64,000 nt of DNA from Burkholderiaceae bacterium (GCA_004214155.1 SGYQ01000007.1:27895-91894); one strand, 5' to 3'; counted from the first letter of the stretch, positions 46,584 through 60,500 are shown. Program-made: numbers and translations. Notes: generated by a model from the sequence alone, not told the origin.

Positions 46584-47990
46584 CTATTTTTCCCGAAAAG
46601 ACTCTTGTAAAGTTTTTGTAATTGGGGAAAAGATGTACTCTAAAGGTGAACGTTTTCCAGTGATAATATCGACTTGTGCGGTCATTCCTGGTATAACTTT
46701 TAACGATCTGTTTTTTACTGCAAGAAAATCTTGATCCAAATCAATTTTAACAACATAAAAATTCTCCCCGCTTTCATTTGTTATCGTATCAGCGCCAACA
46801 ACACTCACACTGCCAGTTAACGCGCCAAAAACAGAGAAATCATATGCCGTAATTTTTACTTGTGCTCTCTGACCAGGCACTACAAAGCCAATATCAGCCG
46901 GTAAAACATTAGCTTCAACCACAATGGTCTGATCTGCTGGCACAACCTCAACAACAGTCTCCCCAGGTTTTACAACACTACCTCTGGTCGAAATCAGAAC
47001 CCGGTTTACGATTCCATCTATAGGTGCCCGAATCTGTGTCCTATCCGCTTTATCCGCAGCAACCCTTATCCCTTCAAATGCGGCCAAGTACTCAGATTTA
47101 ACCTCTGAAAGTTCCGCTAGAACTTTTGCCTGACGATCAAGTTTTAATGAATTAAGTTCCGATTTTGCCTTTGTTGATTCTTGCTCTGCAATATCTTTAC
47201 CAGCAGAAGCCTCTGCGTATGCTCTCTCAGATTTGATCTGAGAGAGTCTGCTTTCTAGTCCTTTTTCAAACAGTCTAGATACAACGGCAAATTCTTCGGA
47301 TGCAGCATCAAAAGCAGCCTCAGCTGCTTCGTACCGCGATGAGGCCATCCTGATATTATTTCTACTTTTCAATAATTCCTCATCAAATAACGCCTTTCGC
47401 TTCAAAAACAGAGCATATTCATTATCAAAAATTTGATCATATTTATTTTTTATTTCCTCAGTTATTTTAAAACTTTTTTCGCCTGCATATTCTGATTCCA
47501 ATCTAGCTTTTTTTATTAATAGCAGTGCTATATTTGCTTTTTGGATATTGAAGTCGCTATCTGCCGACAAAGGACTCAAAGACACCAAAAGTTGATTTCT
47601 ATTGACAACTTCACCTCTTTTGACGTGAATTTTATCCAACAACCCACCCTCGTAATGTTCTATCTCTTGTAATCTAGAGAAGGGGAATACCTTACCTTCA
47701 GCCGTAATAACTTGGTCAAACTTTGCGGTATAAGCCCAAACAACAAAGCCCAAAAACAAAAGGAAAACAATATAAAGTAGGCCAGAATTTCCTTCTCCAT
47801 CATTTTTTCCTTTTTCATACGAAAAAATATGTTGGAGAATTATAAAAAACCTCCCTAAAAAACCTGTAAAACCAGTTGTAGTAGAGATAAACTTTCTACG
47901 AGTTGCAAAAGGTAGCTTCCTAAAAAGATAAATTAGTGGGTACAAAACAATTTGTAAGGGAATTAAAAATATTCGGAAAAACGTTTTCAT
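46584..47990 (-). CDS. Type I secretion membrane fusion protein, HlyD family
   Basis: This is a periplasmic adaptor of 468 residues linking the inner-membrane ABC exporter to TolC. One membrane helix lies near residues 73-93 (LLYIVFLLFLGFVVWAYTAK). A lipoyl-like half (GKVFPFSRLQEIEHYEGGLL) follows, then a long alpha-helical hairpin (about 150-330) and the second lipoyl half (TQIRAPIDGIVNRVLISTRG). The C-terminal barrel has the typical PGMTAQVDIITGKRS. It is third of three exporter genes, 11 bases after the ABC gene. Confidence 0.92.
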   Translation of the reverse strand: MKTFFRIFLIPLQIVLYPLIYLFRKLPFATRRKFISTTTGFTGFLGRFFIILQHIFSYEKGKNDGEGNSGLLYIVFLLFLGFVVWAYTAKFDQVITAEGKVFPFSRLQEIEHYEGGLLDKIHVKRGEVVNRNQLLVSLSPLSADSDFNIQKANIALLLIKKARLESEYAGEKSFKITEEIKNKYDQIFDNEYALFLKRKALFDEELLKSRNNIRMASSRYEAAEAAFDAASEEFAVVSRLFEKGLESRLSQIKSERAYAEASAGKDIAEQESTKAKSELNSLKLDRQAKVLAELSEVKSEYLAAFEGIRVAADKADRTQIRAPIDGIVNRVLISTRGSVVKPGETVVEVVPADQTIVVEANVLPADIGFVVPGQRAQVKITAYDFSVFGALTGSVSVVGADTITNESGENFYVVKIDLDQDFLAVKNRSLKVIPGMTAQVDIITGKRSPLEYIFSPITKTLQESFREK

Positions 47991-48001
47991 TTCGTTACTA
48001 A

Positions 48002-50155
48002 TTAAGATGCTACCGGATCGGTTAAAGGCGAATTACTTGAAGTATCTTGGGTTTTAGAAGTGCTGCCAGATCCTGTTTTTGTAGCTTTGAGAAAACCATC
48101 GACCGAGCCACTTCCAACAATTTTTCCTTGATCAACGACAATTACCTTATCGACAAGCGTTAAAAGGGATGTTCTATGTGTGATCAACAATAAAGTTGCG
48201 TCTGGGTTGTACTCCTTAAAATTGTCGATAAATTTCTTTTCAGTCTTTGCATCCATCGAACTAGTCGGTTCATCAAGAATAAAAATGGGTGGTTTTTTTA
48301 CCAGGGCACGTGCGATCGTAAGCGCCTGTTTTTGACCACCAGAAAGACCCTCCCCCCTCTCATCGAGCACCTGCTTAAACCCTTTTGTATGTTTATTAAT
48401 GAAATCACTTGCAGTTGAAACCCTCGCTCCTTCAATAATATCCTCACTTTTTATGTCACTAGCGCCAAGTGAGATATTTTGTTCGATAGTTCCTGCAATC
48501 AACCATGGCTCTTGAGAGACGTAACCTATATTTTCTCTGATTTCTGAAGGGTCTAATTGTCTAATATCTATGCCATCAATCGAAATGCTTCCGGTTTGTG
48601 GCAAAAAAAGTTTTGTAATCAATTTTCCTATAGTTGTTTTCCCTGAACCAACACGTCCAACTATTCCGATTTTTTCTCCTTTCGCTATCTTAAAAGAAAC
48701 GTTCTCGATAGCATGTGTATCCTGGTTAGGATAACTATAGCCAACATTTTCAAATTCTATTTTTCCGAAATACCTATCTCTTCGCATGAATTCATTACCC
48801 TTAGCATGCTCTGTCGGTTGTTTCATTAATGAGTCAAGGGATTTATAACCAGACACTATTTGATTTAATCTTGACAAAAGCTGTGCAAATTGTACAAACG
48901 GCAATAATGCCTTTCCTGATAAAATCGTACATGCAATTATTGCTCCGTACCCATATTCTCCAGTGGTTACAGTAATTGCACCAACAGTTACGACCGAAAT
49001 TTGAACAGCCTGCTGAATTTCTGTTGTCAAATTAGTAGAAAAAAATGTATGTCTTTTTGTTTCATCTGCACTTTTTGCTTGTTGTGTAACAACGTTTTTA
49101 AACCTCTTACGAAGCAAACCACCCGCTCCTAAAAGTTTGACTGTTTCTAGCCCCGATAGTGTTTCAACGAGTACCGAGTGTTTGTCGTGAGCTTCTTGCT
49201 GCGCACTTTCCGACAATTTTTTCAATCTAGGCTGCATTACAAGGGTAATGGTAATGAGAAGCAAAATACCAACCACAACAGGGATAACCATATGCCCGCC
49301 AACATACCAGATGAAAAACAAGAAAATACAAGCAAAAGGCATATCAATTATAGATACTAACGTTGCGGACGTGAAAAATTCTCTTATTTGTTCATACTCT
49401 TTCAAAATGCTTGCCAAGGTACCAACAGAACCCTTCTTTGTATCGTGTCTCATGTCAATTATTTGACCAAACAAACGGTCGGCAATAACTATATCAGATT
49501 CCAAACCCGCAACCCCAAGAAGACGAGAACGCACAGTTTTAATCAGATAATCTGCAGAAAGCAAAATTACCATCCCGATAACAAGAACATAAAGTGATGC
49601 CATTGCATTTGCAGGAATAATCCTGTTATAAACAATTAATGCAAATAAGGAGGTTCCAACAGCGAAAACATTAGTCAGAAGCGAGGCCAATCCGGCTTGT
49701 AACAAAAATTTTCTATTTTTCCAGAGCGGAGCATAAAACCAGTGACTTTCTATGCCAGGAATGACTGCTACTTCCTCTTTTTCTCTCTCGTAAAACCTAT
49801 AAACTATTTGCTCATCATAAATTTTGAGCATCGGAACTATTTCAACGTACGTTCCGGACAGATCTCCTCCTATTTGATTAAAGTAAACTTGTTGACGCAA
49901 CTCATCAAAAGAAAATATAAAGCTTCTATCTGCGACAAAAATAACACCAACCCCTCGAAAACGCTCAAAGTCGATATCCTGAATTCTGGTTATTTTTTCG
50001 TTATCTATTGCACAATCTTCCAAGCAACGTACAAGCCAATTGATATCTTTTTTTTCCTCGGTAGTACCCGATAACGCCCGTGCCTCCGCGGGAGTTATAG
50101 AGGCATCAAAACGCAGCGTGATCTGATAAATTAACTCGTCAAAATCAATTTTCAT
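48002..50155 (-). CDS. Type I secretion ABC exporter, LapB/RtxB type
   Basis: This 717-residue fused permease-ATPase has an N-terminal C39-like domain (about 1-130). It shows no catalytic Cys in the expected position, so it is probably a substrate-docking domain as in HlyB/LapB. Six membrane helices lie about 160-430. The ATPase has Walker A GRVGSGKTT near 500, signature LSGGQKQALTIARAL and FILDEPTSSMD. A Ser/Thr-rich tail of about 30 residues is added. The stop of the TolC gene is directly before its ATG. Confidence 0.92.
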   Translation of the reverse strand: MKIDFDELIYQITLRFDASITPAEARALSGTTEEKKDINWLVRCLEDCAIDNEKITRIQDIDFERFRGVGVIFVADRSFIFSFDELRQQVYFNQIGGDLSGTYVEIVPMLKIYDEQIVYRFYEREKEEVAVIPGIESHWFYAPLWKNRKFLLQAGLASLLTNVFAVGTSLFALIVYNRIIPANAMASLYVLVIGMVILLSADYLIKTVRSRLLGVAGLESDIVIADRLFGQIIDMRHDTKKGSVGTLASILKEYEQIREFFTSATLVSIIDMPFACIFLFFIWYVGGHMVIPVVVGILLLITITLVMQPRLKKLSESAQQEAHDKHSVLVETLSGLETVKLLGAGGLLRKRFKNVVTQQAKSADETKRHTFFSTNLTTEIQQAVQISVVTVGAITVTTGEYGYGAIIACTILSGKALLPFVQFAQLLSRLNQIVSGYKSLDSLMKQPTEHAKGNEFMRRDRYFGKIEFENVGYSYPNQDTHAIENVSFKIAKGEKIGIVGRVGSGKTTIGKLITKLFLPQTGSISIDGIDIRQLDPSEIRENIGYVSQEPWLIAGTIEQNISLGASDIKSEDIIEGARVSTASDFINKHTKGFKQVLDERGEGLSGGQKQALTIARALVKKPPIFILDEPTSSMDAKTEKKFIDNFKEYNPDATLLLITHRTSLLTLVDKVIVVDQGKIVGSGSVDGFLKATKTGSGSTSKTQDTSSNSPLTDPVAS

Positions 50156-51517
50156 TTAGGCACCTACATCAAAGATTTCTAGCAAAAGTCCAAATTTATT
50201 TAACATTTGGTAAAAAGAAAGATTCTTATCAACCATGGCGTCAACCAAGTTTTTTGCTGCTGAGATGTACTCTTCTTGTGATCTAAATAAATCGTTAATT
50301 GATGTCTTGTTTAGCTCAAAGAGCTCTTTGTTAACTTTGTTTGATAATTTTGCGCCTATAACCAACTCTGCCCTAGACACTACAGAAGCAGACTGGGCGT
50401 CGAAATTGTTTACACTTTGACTGAGTTCTGTAGTGAGTTCTCTCTTTTGTCGTTCTAACTCAAATTCTAAAGCTTTTACTCTGTAACTAGCCTGATTAAT
50501 CTTCGCTGATCTTTCAAAACCTGTAAATATATCTAGTTGGTATGTTAACAGCAAACTAGATTGTTCTTGGGGCGACAAAAGGTTTGTATCTGTATTTTGA
50601 TAACCAGCCTGCAAATTAAACCGTCCAAAAGAAGAGTTTTTTTCCGCATTGAAGTTTAAATTGGCAGCATTAAGTTGATTACTTAACTCCCTTATTTGAT
50701 AGTTTTTCATCAAACTATCCGGAGTAATCATCAACAAATTGGGGTTTACATCGGGTAGTCTGGTAAGACCAATCTCTGGATTTTCTTGCGCAAAAAATTC
50801 TAACATTTTCGCCCGAGCATCCTTTAGTAATTTAACCTGTACAGGGATCTTATCCAGAGACTCTGATAACTTTGTCTCCGCACGTATTACATCTGCGTTA
50901 CTGGCTCCACCGAGCTTTTCTCTTTCTCGTGTAGAGTTTAAAAAAACTTTGCGTGTATTTACAAAACCTTGTGACAAAAGGAGTTGTGTCTTCGCTCGAT
51001 AAACTTCGTGTATGGACGTAATTATAGCAAGCAGAAGTTGGGTTCGTTGATTTTCAACCTTTGCCTGGCTAGCCAAAGCTTCTTTTTCCGCAGCATCAAG
51101 TTGTCTTCCCGTCACCCCGAAGTCATATACCAGTTGGGTAACATTTAAGCTCAAACTTTGAGAGCTACTATTGTTATTTAATCCACCACTTTTAATTCCA
51201 CCCCCCACGGAGGATGTGACCCTTGGAAGAAAGCGAGAAAATATTTCGTTTTTCCTTTCTTCGGCAAGCTTGAGACTCTCTAAGGTCTGCAAGAATAACG
51301 GGGTTGAACTGAACGGAGCGGAAACTAATGACCTCAACCTTTTGAATTCGATAAGCCTATTCGGATCTTTTGCCTGAGTTACCAAATTTTCGACTGCTTT
51401 GTTAAGTTGATTTTCCGTATTCTTCTGCAAACCGGACTCAGTTTCTTGTGCCATCACACAAAAAGAAAAACTAGAGCAAAAAAGAATTAATATTTTAAAT
51501 TTTGTGTATCGCATCAT
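50156..51517 (-). CDS. Outer-membrane efflux protein, TolC family
   Basis: This 453-residue outer-membrane channel forms the exit duct of the type I system. A signal peptide ends near FCVMA-Q. The body has the twofold repeated alpha-barrel/beta-barrel pattern of TolC, with LNVTQLVYDFG near 130 and LLTYQLDIFTGFERSAKINQ near 315, and an NFDAQ turn later. Two in-frame ATGs (51517, 51514) lie inside the end of the adhesin gene. The 23-base overlap ties its translation to the adhesin. Confidence 0.9.
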   Translation of the reverse strand: MMRYTKFKILILFCSSFSFCVMAQETESGLQKNTENQLNKAVENLVTQAKDPNRLIEFKRLRSLVSAPFSSTPLFLQTLESLKLAEERKNEIFSRFLPRVTSSVGGGIKSGGLNNNSSSQSLSLNVTQLVYDFGVTGRQLDAAEKEALASQAKVENQRTQLLLAIITSIHEVYRAKTQLLLSQGFVNTRKVFLNSTREREKLGGASNADVIRAETKLSESLDKIPVQVKLLKDARAKMLEFFAQENPEIGLTRLPDVNPNLLMITPDSLMKNYQIRELSNQLNAANLNFNAEKNSSFGRFNLQAGYQNTDTNLLSPQEQSSLLLTYQLDIFTGFERSAKINQASYRVKALEFELERQKRELTTELSQSVNNFDAQSASVVSRAELVIGAKLSNKVNKELFELNKTSINDLFRSQEEYISAAKNLVDAMVDKNLSFYQMLNKFGLLLEIFDVGA

Positions 51518-54500
51518 TCATCAGATCCATGTCCGTAGAATCGAACGTGCCATATTCGGGCATTAAAATAGCCGCAGTGTACAGCTTATCCTGGGTATTG
51601 TCCTCAACCAATAAAAGAGCCCAGTCTTTCTGATTGTGCAGGGTTTGTTCTGCCTCATCCGAGAAACCTGAGAGAACAATCGAATCTGAATTATCTTCTC
51701 CTTTTAGATTAAAGTCCGTTATCGTACCGGCCAAAGTTACATCCTCCGTCGAAATGGAGTCCTGGGTTAATAAATTTTCAAGTCGTTCTGTCATATCCTG
51801 TTTTGAGGTGTCCTCCAATACCAGGGATTCAGAGTTATTAGACGAACCATTGCCATGAAATACAAACACATCATCCCCCAACCCACCACTTACGGTATCG
51901 TGTTTATTATCATCCGAAAAATCAAAATAAATTATATCGCTATACTCTCCTCCTGTAATATCGTCAAATCCGTCTAAACCATGAATAAGATTGCCACTTT
52001 CACTTACATCATCAGACTTGGCAAAAATAAAATCAGTGCCTGGTGTGCCGATAATACCAGAAGCATCATACTCTATATTGATCCCATCCAACTCATCATC
52101 CGAGGAAATTACAGAGCCAAATTCTGGATCTATAAATGTTATATCGTCGGATTCTTCGGACTGTGCAGAATTTGAACCATCATCATCAAAGCTTGTAAAC
52201 CCAAACAAACTTTCTGTATATACACTATCGTTTTTGATTTTCGTAGAACTGGGAATAACAGTAATTTCTTCTACTAACTCAAACGTTCCAGTATCAAGGC
52301 CTTGTCCCCCATCAAGTTTGTCCTCTACCTCAACTTCTATACTAGCCTCCAGGGGTTGTGTGAAGGAATATTCAAGAGATTCATCTTCTCCATAGGCCGA
52401 TTCAGAAAAAGCAGTCACAATTTCGAGAAGATTGACTTCATAGTTAGTCTCAAAGGTATCGCTGTCAAAATCCACAGTATGAATTACAGTTTCTCCTTGT
52501 TGAATGGAAAGTTGGGCCTGGGTTATTTCAGAGTTTTCCCCCTGGGATAAAAGATCAAAATAAATTGTCGACTCATCTCCAACAAACTTTATGTTTCTGG
52601 AGTTCGTATTTCCCATTTCATTTGAGAGACTTGTTTTCACGATTGGAGCATCTGCAACAGGATCAAAAAACAAATTTGATCTATAGGTTGTATCACTTAC
52701 ATCGATACCGTCTCCTATATTGAAGTCTATAAACCTAGTACCGTTAATATTCTGCCCTGGATTGACAAACAGGTTCACCTCACTTGCTCCAATCACGAAA
52801 CTGACCTCATCAGCAAAATGACTTAAATCAACTAAGTCACCACTAGATAACGAGTACTGCGTCGTGTCAGCATCCCCTTTTTCAACATATACAAGATCAA
52901 TATCCTCACTATGAGAAACTATTTGTACTGTGGTGAATACGTCCCCATCTGGATCCACATAATTGTTGAATCCAAAACTATCAGAATTCAATTTCAATGT
53001 TGTGTCTTCAACACCTACAGTGAGAAGTGTTGGAACCTTACCGTTAGAATCAACAAGAACTGGCAAGGAATTTGACTGAAAATCTATCGATATATTTTGA
53101 CGAACATAATTCTCTTCATTAACTACATCCCCCGAATCACTTACTTTAAGAACATAATCTGAATCTAGGACAACCCCTGTCTGCAGACTATCAAAAACAT
53201 CTTGTGTATCAGCGATAGCCCACTCCACGAGATAATCACCAGCAGAAAGTTGCGGCCCTTGTATTTCATATGTTGTAGATTCTCCCTCGCCTGAGACAGT
53301 TTGAGTGGGACTAATATCCCAAATTGTTGCTCCTGTCTCAACACTTTTAATCGTAAACTCAATTGGTATATCAACTAAAGAATCACTTATTTGCCCTAAA
53401 TCGTCTCTAATAACAGTCTGTGGAAATTGTAAAGAAATTGCTAATTCATCACTACCATCCCTCTCCGAAACCAAAACCTCTCCGCTTGCATTGAAATCTT
53501 TCCCCTCACGAAGTAATACATCAACATCGCTAATATCCTCAAAAATAATTTCAGGCTGATCATCAGTACCAACTATATCTATATTAATATCTAAACTAGC
53601 AACATCATATTGCACAAAGTTAACAAAGTTTTCTGATAGTTGAATAGTATAATTCTCTTGAAAGGTTTCGTCCTCAGCTAGATACTCGACGTCCTCGGCA
53701 GAAATACTATATGTCCAATCCACTTTTTGAATAGAAAAATCAGCAGTATCGTTAATCTCAACTTCGAGATTCCCACTGAAATCATCCGCATCACCCGTTA
53801 TTTCAAATCCATACGTACTATGAACATCATTTTCTAAAAAAATTGATCCCTGCGAAACAATTACCGCATCCGTGCCTATCGGGTCAATCTCTTCTAATTC
53901 TCTTTCTTGAGCATTAAATTTTGAATTTTCTGCTGAGTTTGGGTCCTTTGTCAAAATAATTACTTTTTGATCTACTCGAAGTCCTCTAACTTCCATGGCT
54001 TGAATTTGCTCAGGCGATAAGTTTTCATCCCTGGTTAAAACATTCGACAAATCAACACCATCTATCGATAATAAATCGATTGCTATTGCCTCAGGTACGA
54101 AAGCTCCATCAATATCAACATGCTTCGTACTTAAGTCAGCGCCTAACAAATCATAATCTATCGCCTGAAGTGGTCCTATACTATCCTCGTCAATAGTGAA
54201 AAGCTTTTCTGTTCCCAAAGGATTAAAAACGACCCCCAAATTCCTCAATACATCCACATTTTGCATTGAGGTACTTTGTAATTCCTCTCCTCTTTCAATA
54301 CCTAATCCTTGTACATCCAAACCTTCAAACTGTATCAACTGCAGTGCTTCTAAAATATTAGCACGCTCACCTTCTAAGAGATGATAGCCTTTCAAATCAA
54401 CCCTAGCTGAGCCAAGAATAAGTGCGTCATCAACGGTTAAACCGGTTTCGATTATTCGCACAGTGGGATTCGTATCATAAACAGCTATTCCATTTTGAAC

Positions 54501-57500
54501 AATATTTACTAACACACCAGCCTGTGCCTCAATAAGCGTGTCCTCATTCACCTGCTTAAGTAATACATTGTCAAAAGGAATGTCTGCTAAAGTAATAAGT
54601 GCATCAGCTTGCTCGATGGAATTGACATGTCCGCTTATACGTGCCTCATCAGAAAATGAGATTCTGTCATGAATCTGCAAAAAATCTACCGGTATCACAT
54701 TTTTTTCTGCAACTGTAATGCCACTTAAGTCTAATTGATCAGGGCTAATGGTAATTAGTTGTTTTATTGCGCTCAACTCAGTAGGTGTATTTGAAAGCGC
54801 ACTTGCCCCATCCAATAGGTTCCCATTGCCACTATTTATGATTGCGAGAAAGTCATCTACGTCACCAACCCCCTTTACTTTTGCCTCACTTATAATCAAA
54901 TCAGAATTTTCAATCAACCTCACAGAAGATTTAACGTTCATATCTCCTAATACTTGCTCAAAACCCAATGCGCCAAGCTGGGACGCTGTATTACTCGTCA
55001 AATCATCATTTATCGTAAGTCCAATCTGAACTGGCACGGTAGCATCAGTGGATACAAACGCTTTATTTCCGTTACTACTAGGTACTGTTCCAAGATCCCT
55101 GTTTATTAGACGCAGAACCTGATTTGCACTTATTGCATCTTCACCTTGTTTGGAAGATAGATCAATTGACGCACCTTCTAAGGAACCTTTAAAACGATTC
55201 AATGCGAAATCCAAGGAAACAGTTGAGTCCCTAAGCGTTACATCATTTGGCAAACCCAGGCCAGCGTCTGCCAATGGTTCTAAATAACTTAATGTATTTT
55301 TCTCGGGATCACTACTACTAGATAACTTTCCACCCTCGAAAGAAAAACCACTTCCGACCAAAACCTCAGCATCATCAACATTAATTTCTTTGCCAAACAA
55401 ATTAAGCCGTTTCACCCCTGAAGAAAAAACTTCCTCTGAGTTTGCGGCAACACTTGCAATTTCATTTTGCTCAATTTTTAATGTAATCAATCCATCTGAG
55501 CCCGATAGAATCGAATACTCTCCGTCAGTCTTACTTACCCTTTTGAACTCCAAACCAGCCGCAGCTGCCTGCCCGACCTGAGTAAGTGTTGGGAGGAGAT
55601 TTCCTTGAATTGCAATATTGTCAATACCTAACTGCAAAATTTGCGATTCCTCTAACCGCAAATCTGATGCAATTGTTGCCAGCTCCTGGCTATTTTTTGC
55701 GGTGACATATGATTGAGAAAATTTGGGTAATGCGCTACTGTCTCCAAAATTTTCTGTCTTCGCTAAATTTTCAAATTCTCTAAATGACATAAAAACATTT
55801 GAAAGTGTTATCTCTGCTCGTTCTCCATCCTCACTAACTCCACCATCTTGAGTTTGCGTTTTTACTTTATAACCATCCCTGATCATAGCGAGCATAGTTT
55901 CGCTATCTGTTTGATCGTTGCCTGTTAACTCAAAATCAAGCGAAGGTTTAAATCCAGGTGAGACCGGCATTCCTTTTTGCTTTAGAACAGATAAAACCGT
56001 TTTCAGTTGGTTGTCCTCAACCCCTTCCGAACTAGTGATAAACCCATCTGAAAACACGATCTGATCAGAGGCCTGAATAATTTCATATGCGTTCGCCGCA
56101 CTTACTTCTACTCCGTTTTGAAAGGTAATTTCTCGAACTCCCAAAGAAATTATTTCACTCAAAAAACCGGAGACGTCCGCCAAATTATCTTCGGACGTAA
56201 TTAAAAGCTTCGGTTGATTCAGAAATGTTATATTCGTACTACCAGATGCTTCAGCGAATATCTTTGCCACGTTCATTGGAATCTCCAATCCTTCAAGATC
56301 CAAACTGGACACACCCATCGTCTCCAAAGAGTCTATTTGCCTGGCGAGACTTTCAAGTTGAGAAACTGAAGCAGCTTTTATAGTTGCACCTAGATTCGTA
56401 ACTGTCCCATCACTGGAGTACATCTGGAAACCCAATCCCGCCCCGAGCAACAGTTTTGCCTGCCCAAAAGAAGGAACCATCGTCTCTGGAACCTGGAGAT
56501 GCGTAATGCCGTGGTCCGCAGTACTTGCAATTTTTACTGCCGCTGATACGAGTTCCATTTTGTTTGCTACATTGATTTTTGAATTCGAAAAATTAAACCC
56601 ATTTGAATTCAAAAGCTCAAAAACATCTTGACTTACCGTCACGCCATCGAAATTTAATAAGTCCACATCAAGGTTGTTTAACAAAAATCCCTTTTCTAAA
56701 AGTTTTTGGAAATATATGACTTGCTCTGCTTCTGTTGAAGCATTGGTAAGACTACTACCAGTTTGGCCAGTGAAGTCCAAAGGAGTATTTGCAGTGAATG
56801 AAACATTAGCTTGAGCAAGGGCAATAGCCTCATTTGGACCCAGAGTCTCTCCTTCCTGCAAACCTATTTTAATCCCTTTAGAATACGTTCCACCACTGTT
56901 GATATATTCACGAACCTCTGTTAGCGATGGAGAGTATGAGTCTGAAAGCTTTAAACCAGCCCTTCCCAGTCTATCCAAAACTTGACCGACACCTGAGGTC
57001 AATGACCCTGCTCCCGTAATAATTCCACCATCAAAAATTCTTGTAGTAGCACTATTGGAATCCTGAGCTAAATTGTCGTACGCATCAGAAAATACTTTCC
57101 AAACATCTGCCGTAGTGGAGGTTCCAGTTGCAACTCCAAATCCACTGACTCCAGCATCAAATATATCGCGATCAAAGCTCTGTTGAAGTAAGGCTGATGC
57201 ATCCGAAACATTATCGTTACTTATCAGTAGTTGGGCATTCTGAAGTAAAGGAGCATTATTACTTAAAAAACTTTGAATCTGATTTACCGTTAGAGGTACT
57301 CCCAAAACGTCAATTACATCGACTCCGGAATTTTTTAAACTTGCTGCATCTACAGCGTCAAGATCGGTCGAGCTTGAAATACGAATGCTGATATTTGTAT
57401 TGAGCTCCGTAAAAGCATCTCCACTTTTTGAAACCCTAACTATTGAAATAGGCGTTGCCCCATCACCAGATCTAGAAGTATTTAAATCCGCCAATGTCTT

Positions 57501-60500
57501 AAGTTGACTGTAAACTGGTGTAACAGACATAGGAACTGCAAACTTGGAAAACTGTGTTTGCGTTTGCCAAAACGATTGATTGTTTGTCAAATCACCAAAT
57601 GCCGCTAAAAAATCTGAAGAACGGGTGAGTACCAATGAAGCATTTTCTAGGTCTACGTAATCCTTCAATGCATTCCACTCAGTAGGACGGATATACAAGG
57701 GGTCACTAACAGACCCCGAAATTGTAATTTTTTGGCCATCTCCAGAAACTGGCCTTAACCCTGCCGAAATTAAATTTGAAACTGCAGTTAGATTTTCTGT
57801 TTCAGTCAATGACCCATCTTTAGCATATGAAACGTTGAACAACCCTTGAAACTTCACTCCTGCATTAACAAGAGTAGTTGCATCACTCAAACTTATAGTT
57901 GTTTCTGTACTGGTTTGTAAAGTAATTCCCTGAGGAAACGTAATGCCTAACTGAACTAAAGCAAGAGCATCTGCATACTCAGGCACAAATGTTGTATCTA
58001 AGCCTAACCCCTCTGCCAAAAAATCGGATAAAGACTGCAGACTTGCGCTACCTAAATTACTAAGTACACCTTCACCGGAAAAAATTACGTCTGTGTATGT
58101 TATGCCCTGCTCAACCGTAAGATCTTTTGCATCAAGAATGGTTCTTGCATCACTTGTAGAAACTGAAACTCCAGAAGAAAAATTAAATTTCTTAACGCCT
58201 GCGGAAAGCAAAGCAAAAGCATTATCCACAATGGTTTGCACATCAGTCGTATTCGTTATATTTATCGTTGCATCATTCAAACGAATTCCAGCATTCACTA
58301 AGAGAACGACATCGGATGCGTTGAGTTTTGGGTTGCCCAAAGAGGTACCATCAGCAGCTTTTCCTAAACTCCAAGATGATACCGAATCCGTGTCAAAAAC
58401 AATATTTGATTTTGCAGCATCTAAAAGTTGTGCTTGTAAAACATTAAACGAACCTTTTAAATCATCCTGAGTGAGCGTGATTGTTCCTCCATCAAACGAT
58501 ACTCCTCTTGAGGCTAAATCTTTAATTGTTGCAAACGTCGAGCGACTATCTCCATCGGGAATAGAAACAGAAACTTCGCTGGCGTCTGTGAGCTTTAAAC
58601 CAGAATTCAATAACGCATAAATTTCATCAAAGGTTAAGCTATCCGCGCTTGTAGCACTAAATCGAACCAACCCTGACGCAAACTCAAACCCTAGTGTTTG
58701 AAGCTCCCTTACTTGAGAAAGCGTAAGACTAAGCGTTCCCTCAACAGGCTTGATCACATCGATCCCTGCAGCATTTAAAGTCGTTGCATTAGCAACAACG
58801 GTTGCCACCTGAGCATCAGTTACTTTTAAAGTAACGGTGTAGTTACTGGCAAACAAACCATCGTCAACAGATGACTCATCGACAAGAGTAGTATTCACGT
58901 CATCAACGGTCGCATCATCATTTAAAGCAGCTAAGATCGTATTGGTTACATTACCCATACTGATTTCAACCGCTGTATTAGAACCCAGGAGTCTCACATG
59001 ACTGACACCTAATTGGGAAAGCTGCTCTAATGACAGTGTGTTAATTGATGAAGAGAGATCCACGATATCACGAGTTGCAGTCCCGGTTTGCTCTAAAAGT
59101 TTTGTAACGATAAAAGCAGGATTACCAAACTCGGACAAACCGCTTGAACCATCTCCTACCTCTGCTTGCAATACGGTTCCAAAAACTGCACTATTTTCCG
59201 CTATCACAGAGTTCAAAGTCGTTCCAAATGCAGTCGTATCAAGACTATTGGAGGACAATGATGTTTCAATAGTGGACAAAAGTGTATCTTGCGAAGCTGC
59301 TGCTGTTGCTCTTGCGTTCGATAATAAGGATATAGAATCTTCATTCGAAGGATCAGATAAAGCCAGAGCCATGCCACTATACCCTTCGGCAATTTTTTGA
59401 TTTGTAGTCTGAACGATTGAAGCAAAACCCGATGCTAAAGACGAGAACCCTGACCCATTAGCAACGCTCGTTATGGCAGATGTCGTAATTCCATCGATGG
59501 TAAGTGCAGTTCCATTTTCTAATGCTGTTTTCATCGCATCACCTACTGCCTGTACACTCACTTCTAATGCTGATAATCCTGCAGCTTCTCCTGCGATTTT
59601 CGATCCCGCTTGAATTATCGAAAACAGTTGTTGTTGAATGGTGAAAACATACTCCGCAAGACTGTTATTGTTTCCTGCCTGCATTTCACTTACAGGATCG
59701 TAAAAAGCAAGCCCCTTTTCCTCAACACCTGTCATACCCAACTGAGCAATCAAGTCTGCTTCAACTATGTCCGAATTCTGCGCAAGTATAAGCGTTAGAG
59801 GTGAACTGATAGCAGCCTGAGCATCAGGTGAATCAGGATCACTTAGGATTGGATTGCCATCAGCATCTTTGGGAACATTTACTTGCATCGCCCCAATCTT
59901 GTGTCCCGTATTTATATCGACACCGCCTGGTAAAACAACAATAGATCCCCCCTGGGCAGCAGCACTGAAATCCGGCAACTGAAAGTTTCCATCTGCATCC
60001 GTTACACCCACATAATTCGACTCACTATCATCCAAAATGCCATTATTGTTTTCATCGTAGAAAACGGTAGCTCCAACAACATACCCATCAACCACTCTTC
60101 CTTGAAACGCTAATATTGGTTCGGGAGCAGCCGCAATTGCAGATTCGCCCCCTCCTCCAGAAGAAGGAATGATAACGGATTCTTCCACCACCGGCACATC
60201 TTCTGACGGAGACTCGCTTTCAGGATTTGTTTCTACGGGAATTGTTGGTTGAACCGGACTAACCGTTGGCGAATCCCCTCCATCGACAATTTCTCGTATT
60301 TCACTAACTACCTTTTGAAGCCCAACCGCAGCTACAGGAACCATCGCAACCGAACCAAAGATAGAAGTTGGTCCAGTAGCAGCACCAGTAGCTTCTGCCC
60401 CCGTAGCTGGCGATGCCTGACTAGGTACTTCCTTTTCAACACCGGGTGATTCTGCCTGAGCAAGTTCTATCTTTTCTTCAGACTTTAATTCTTCACTACC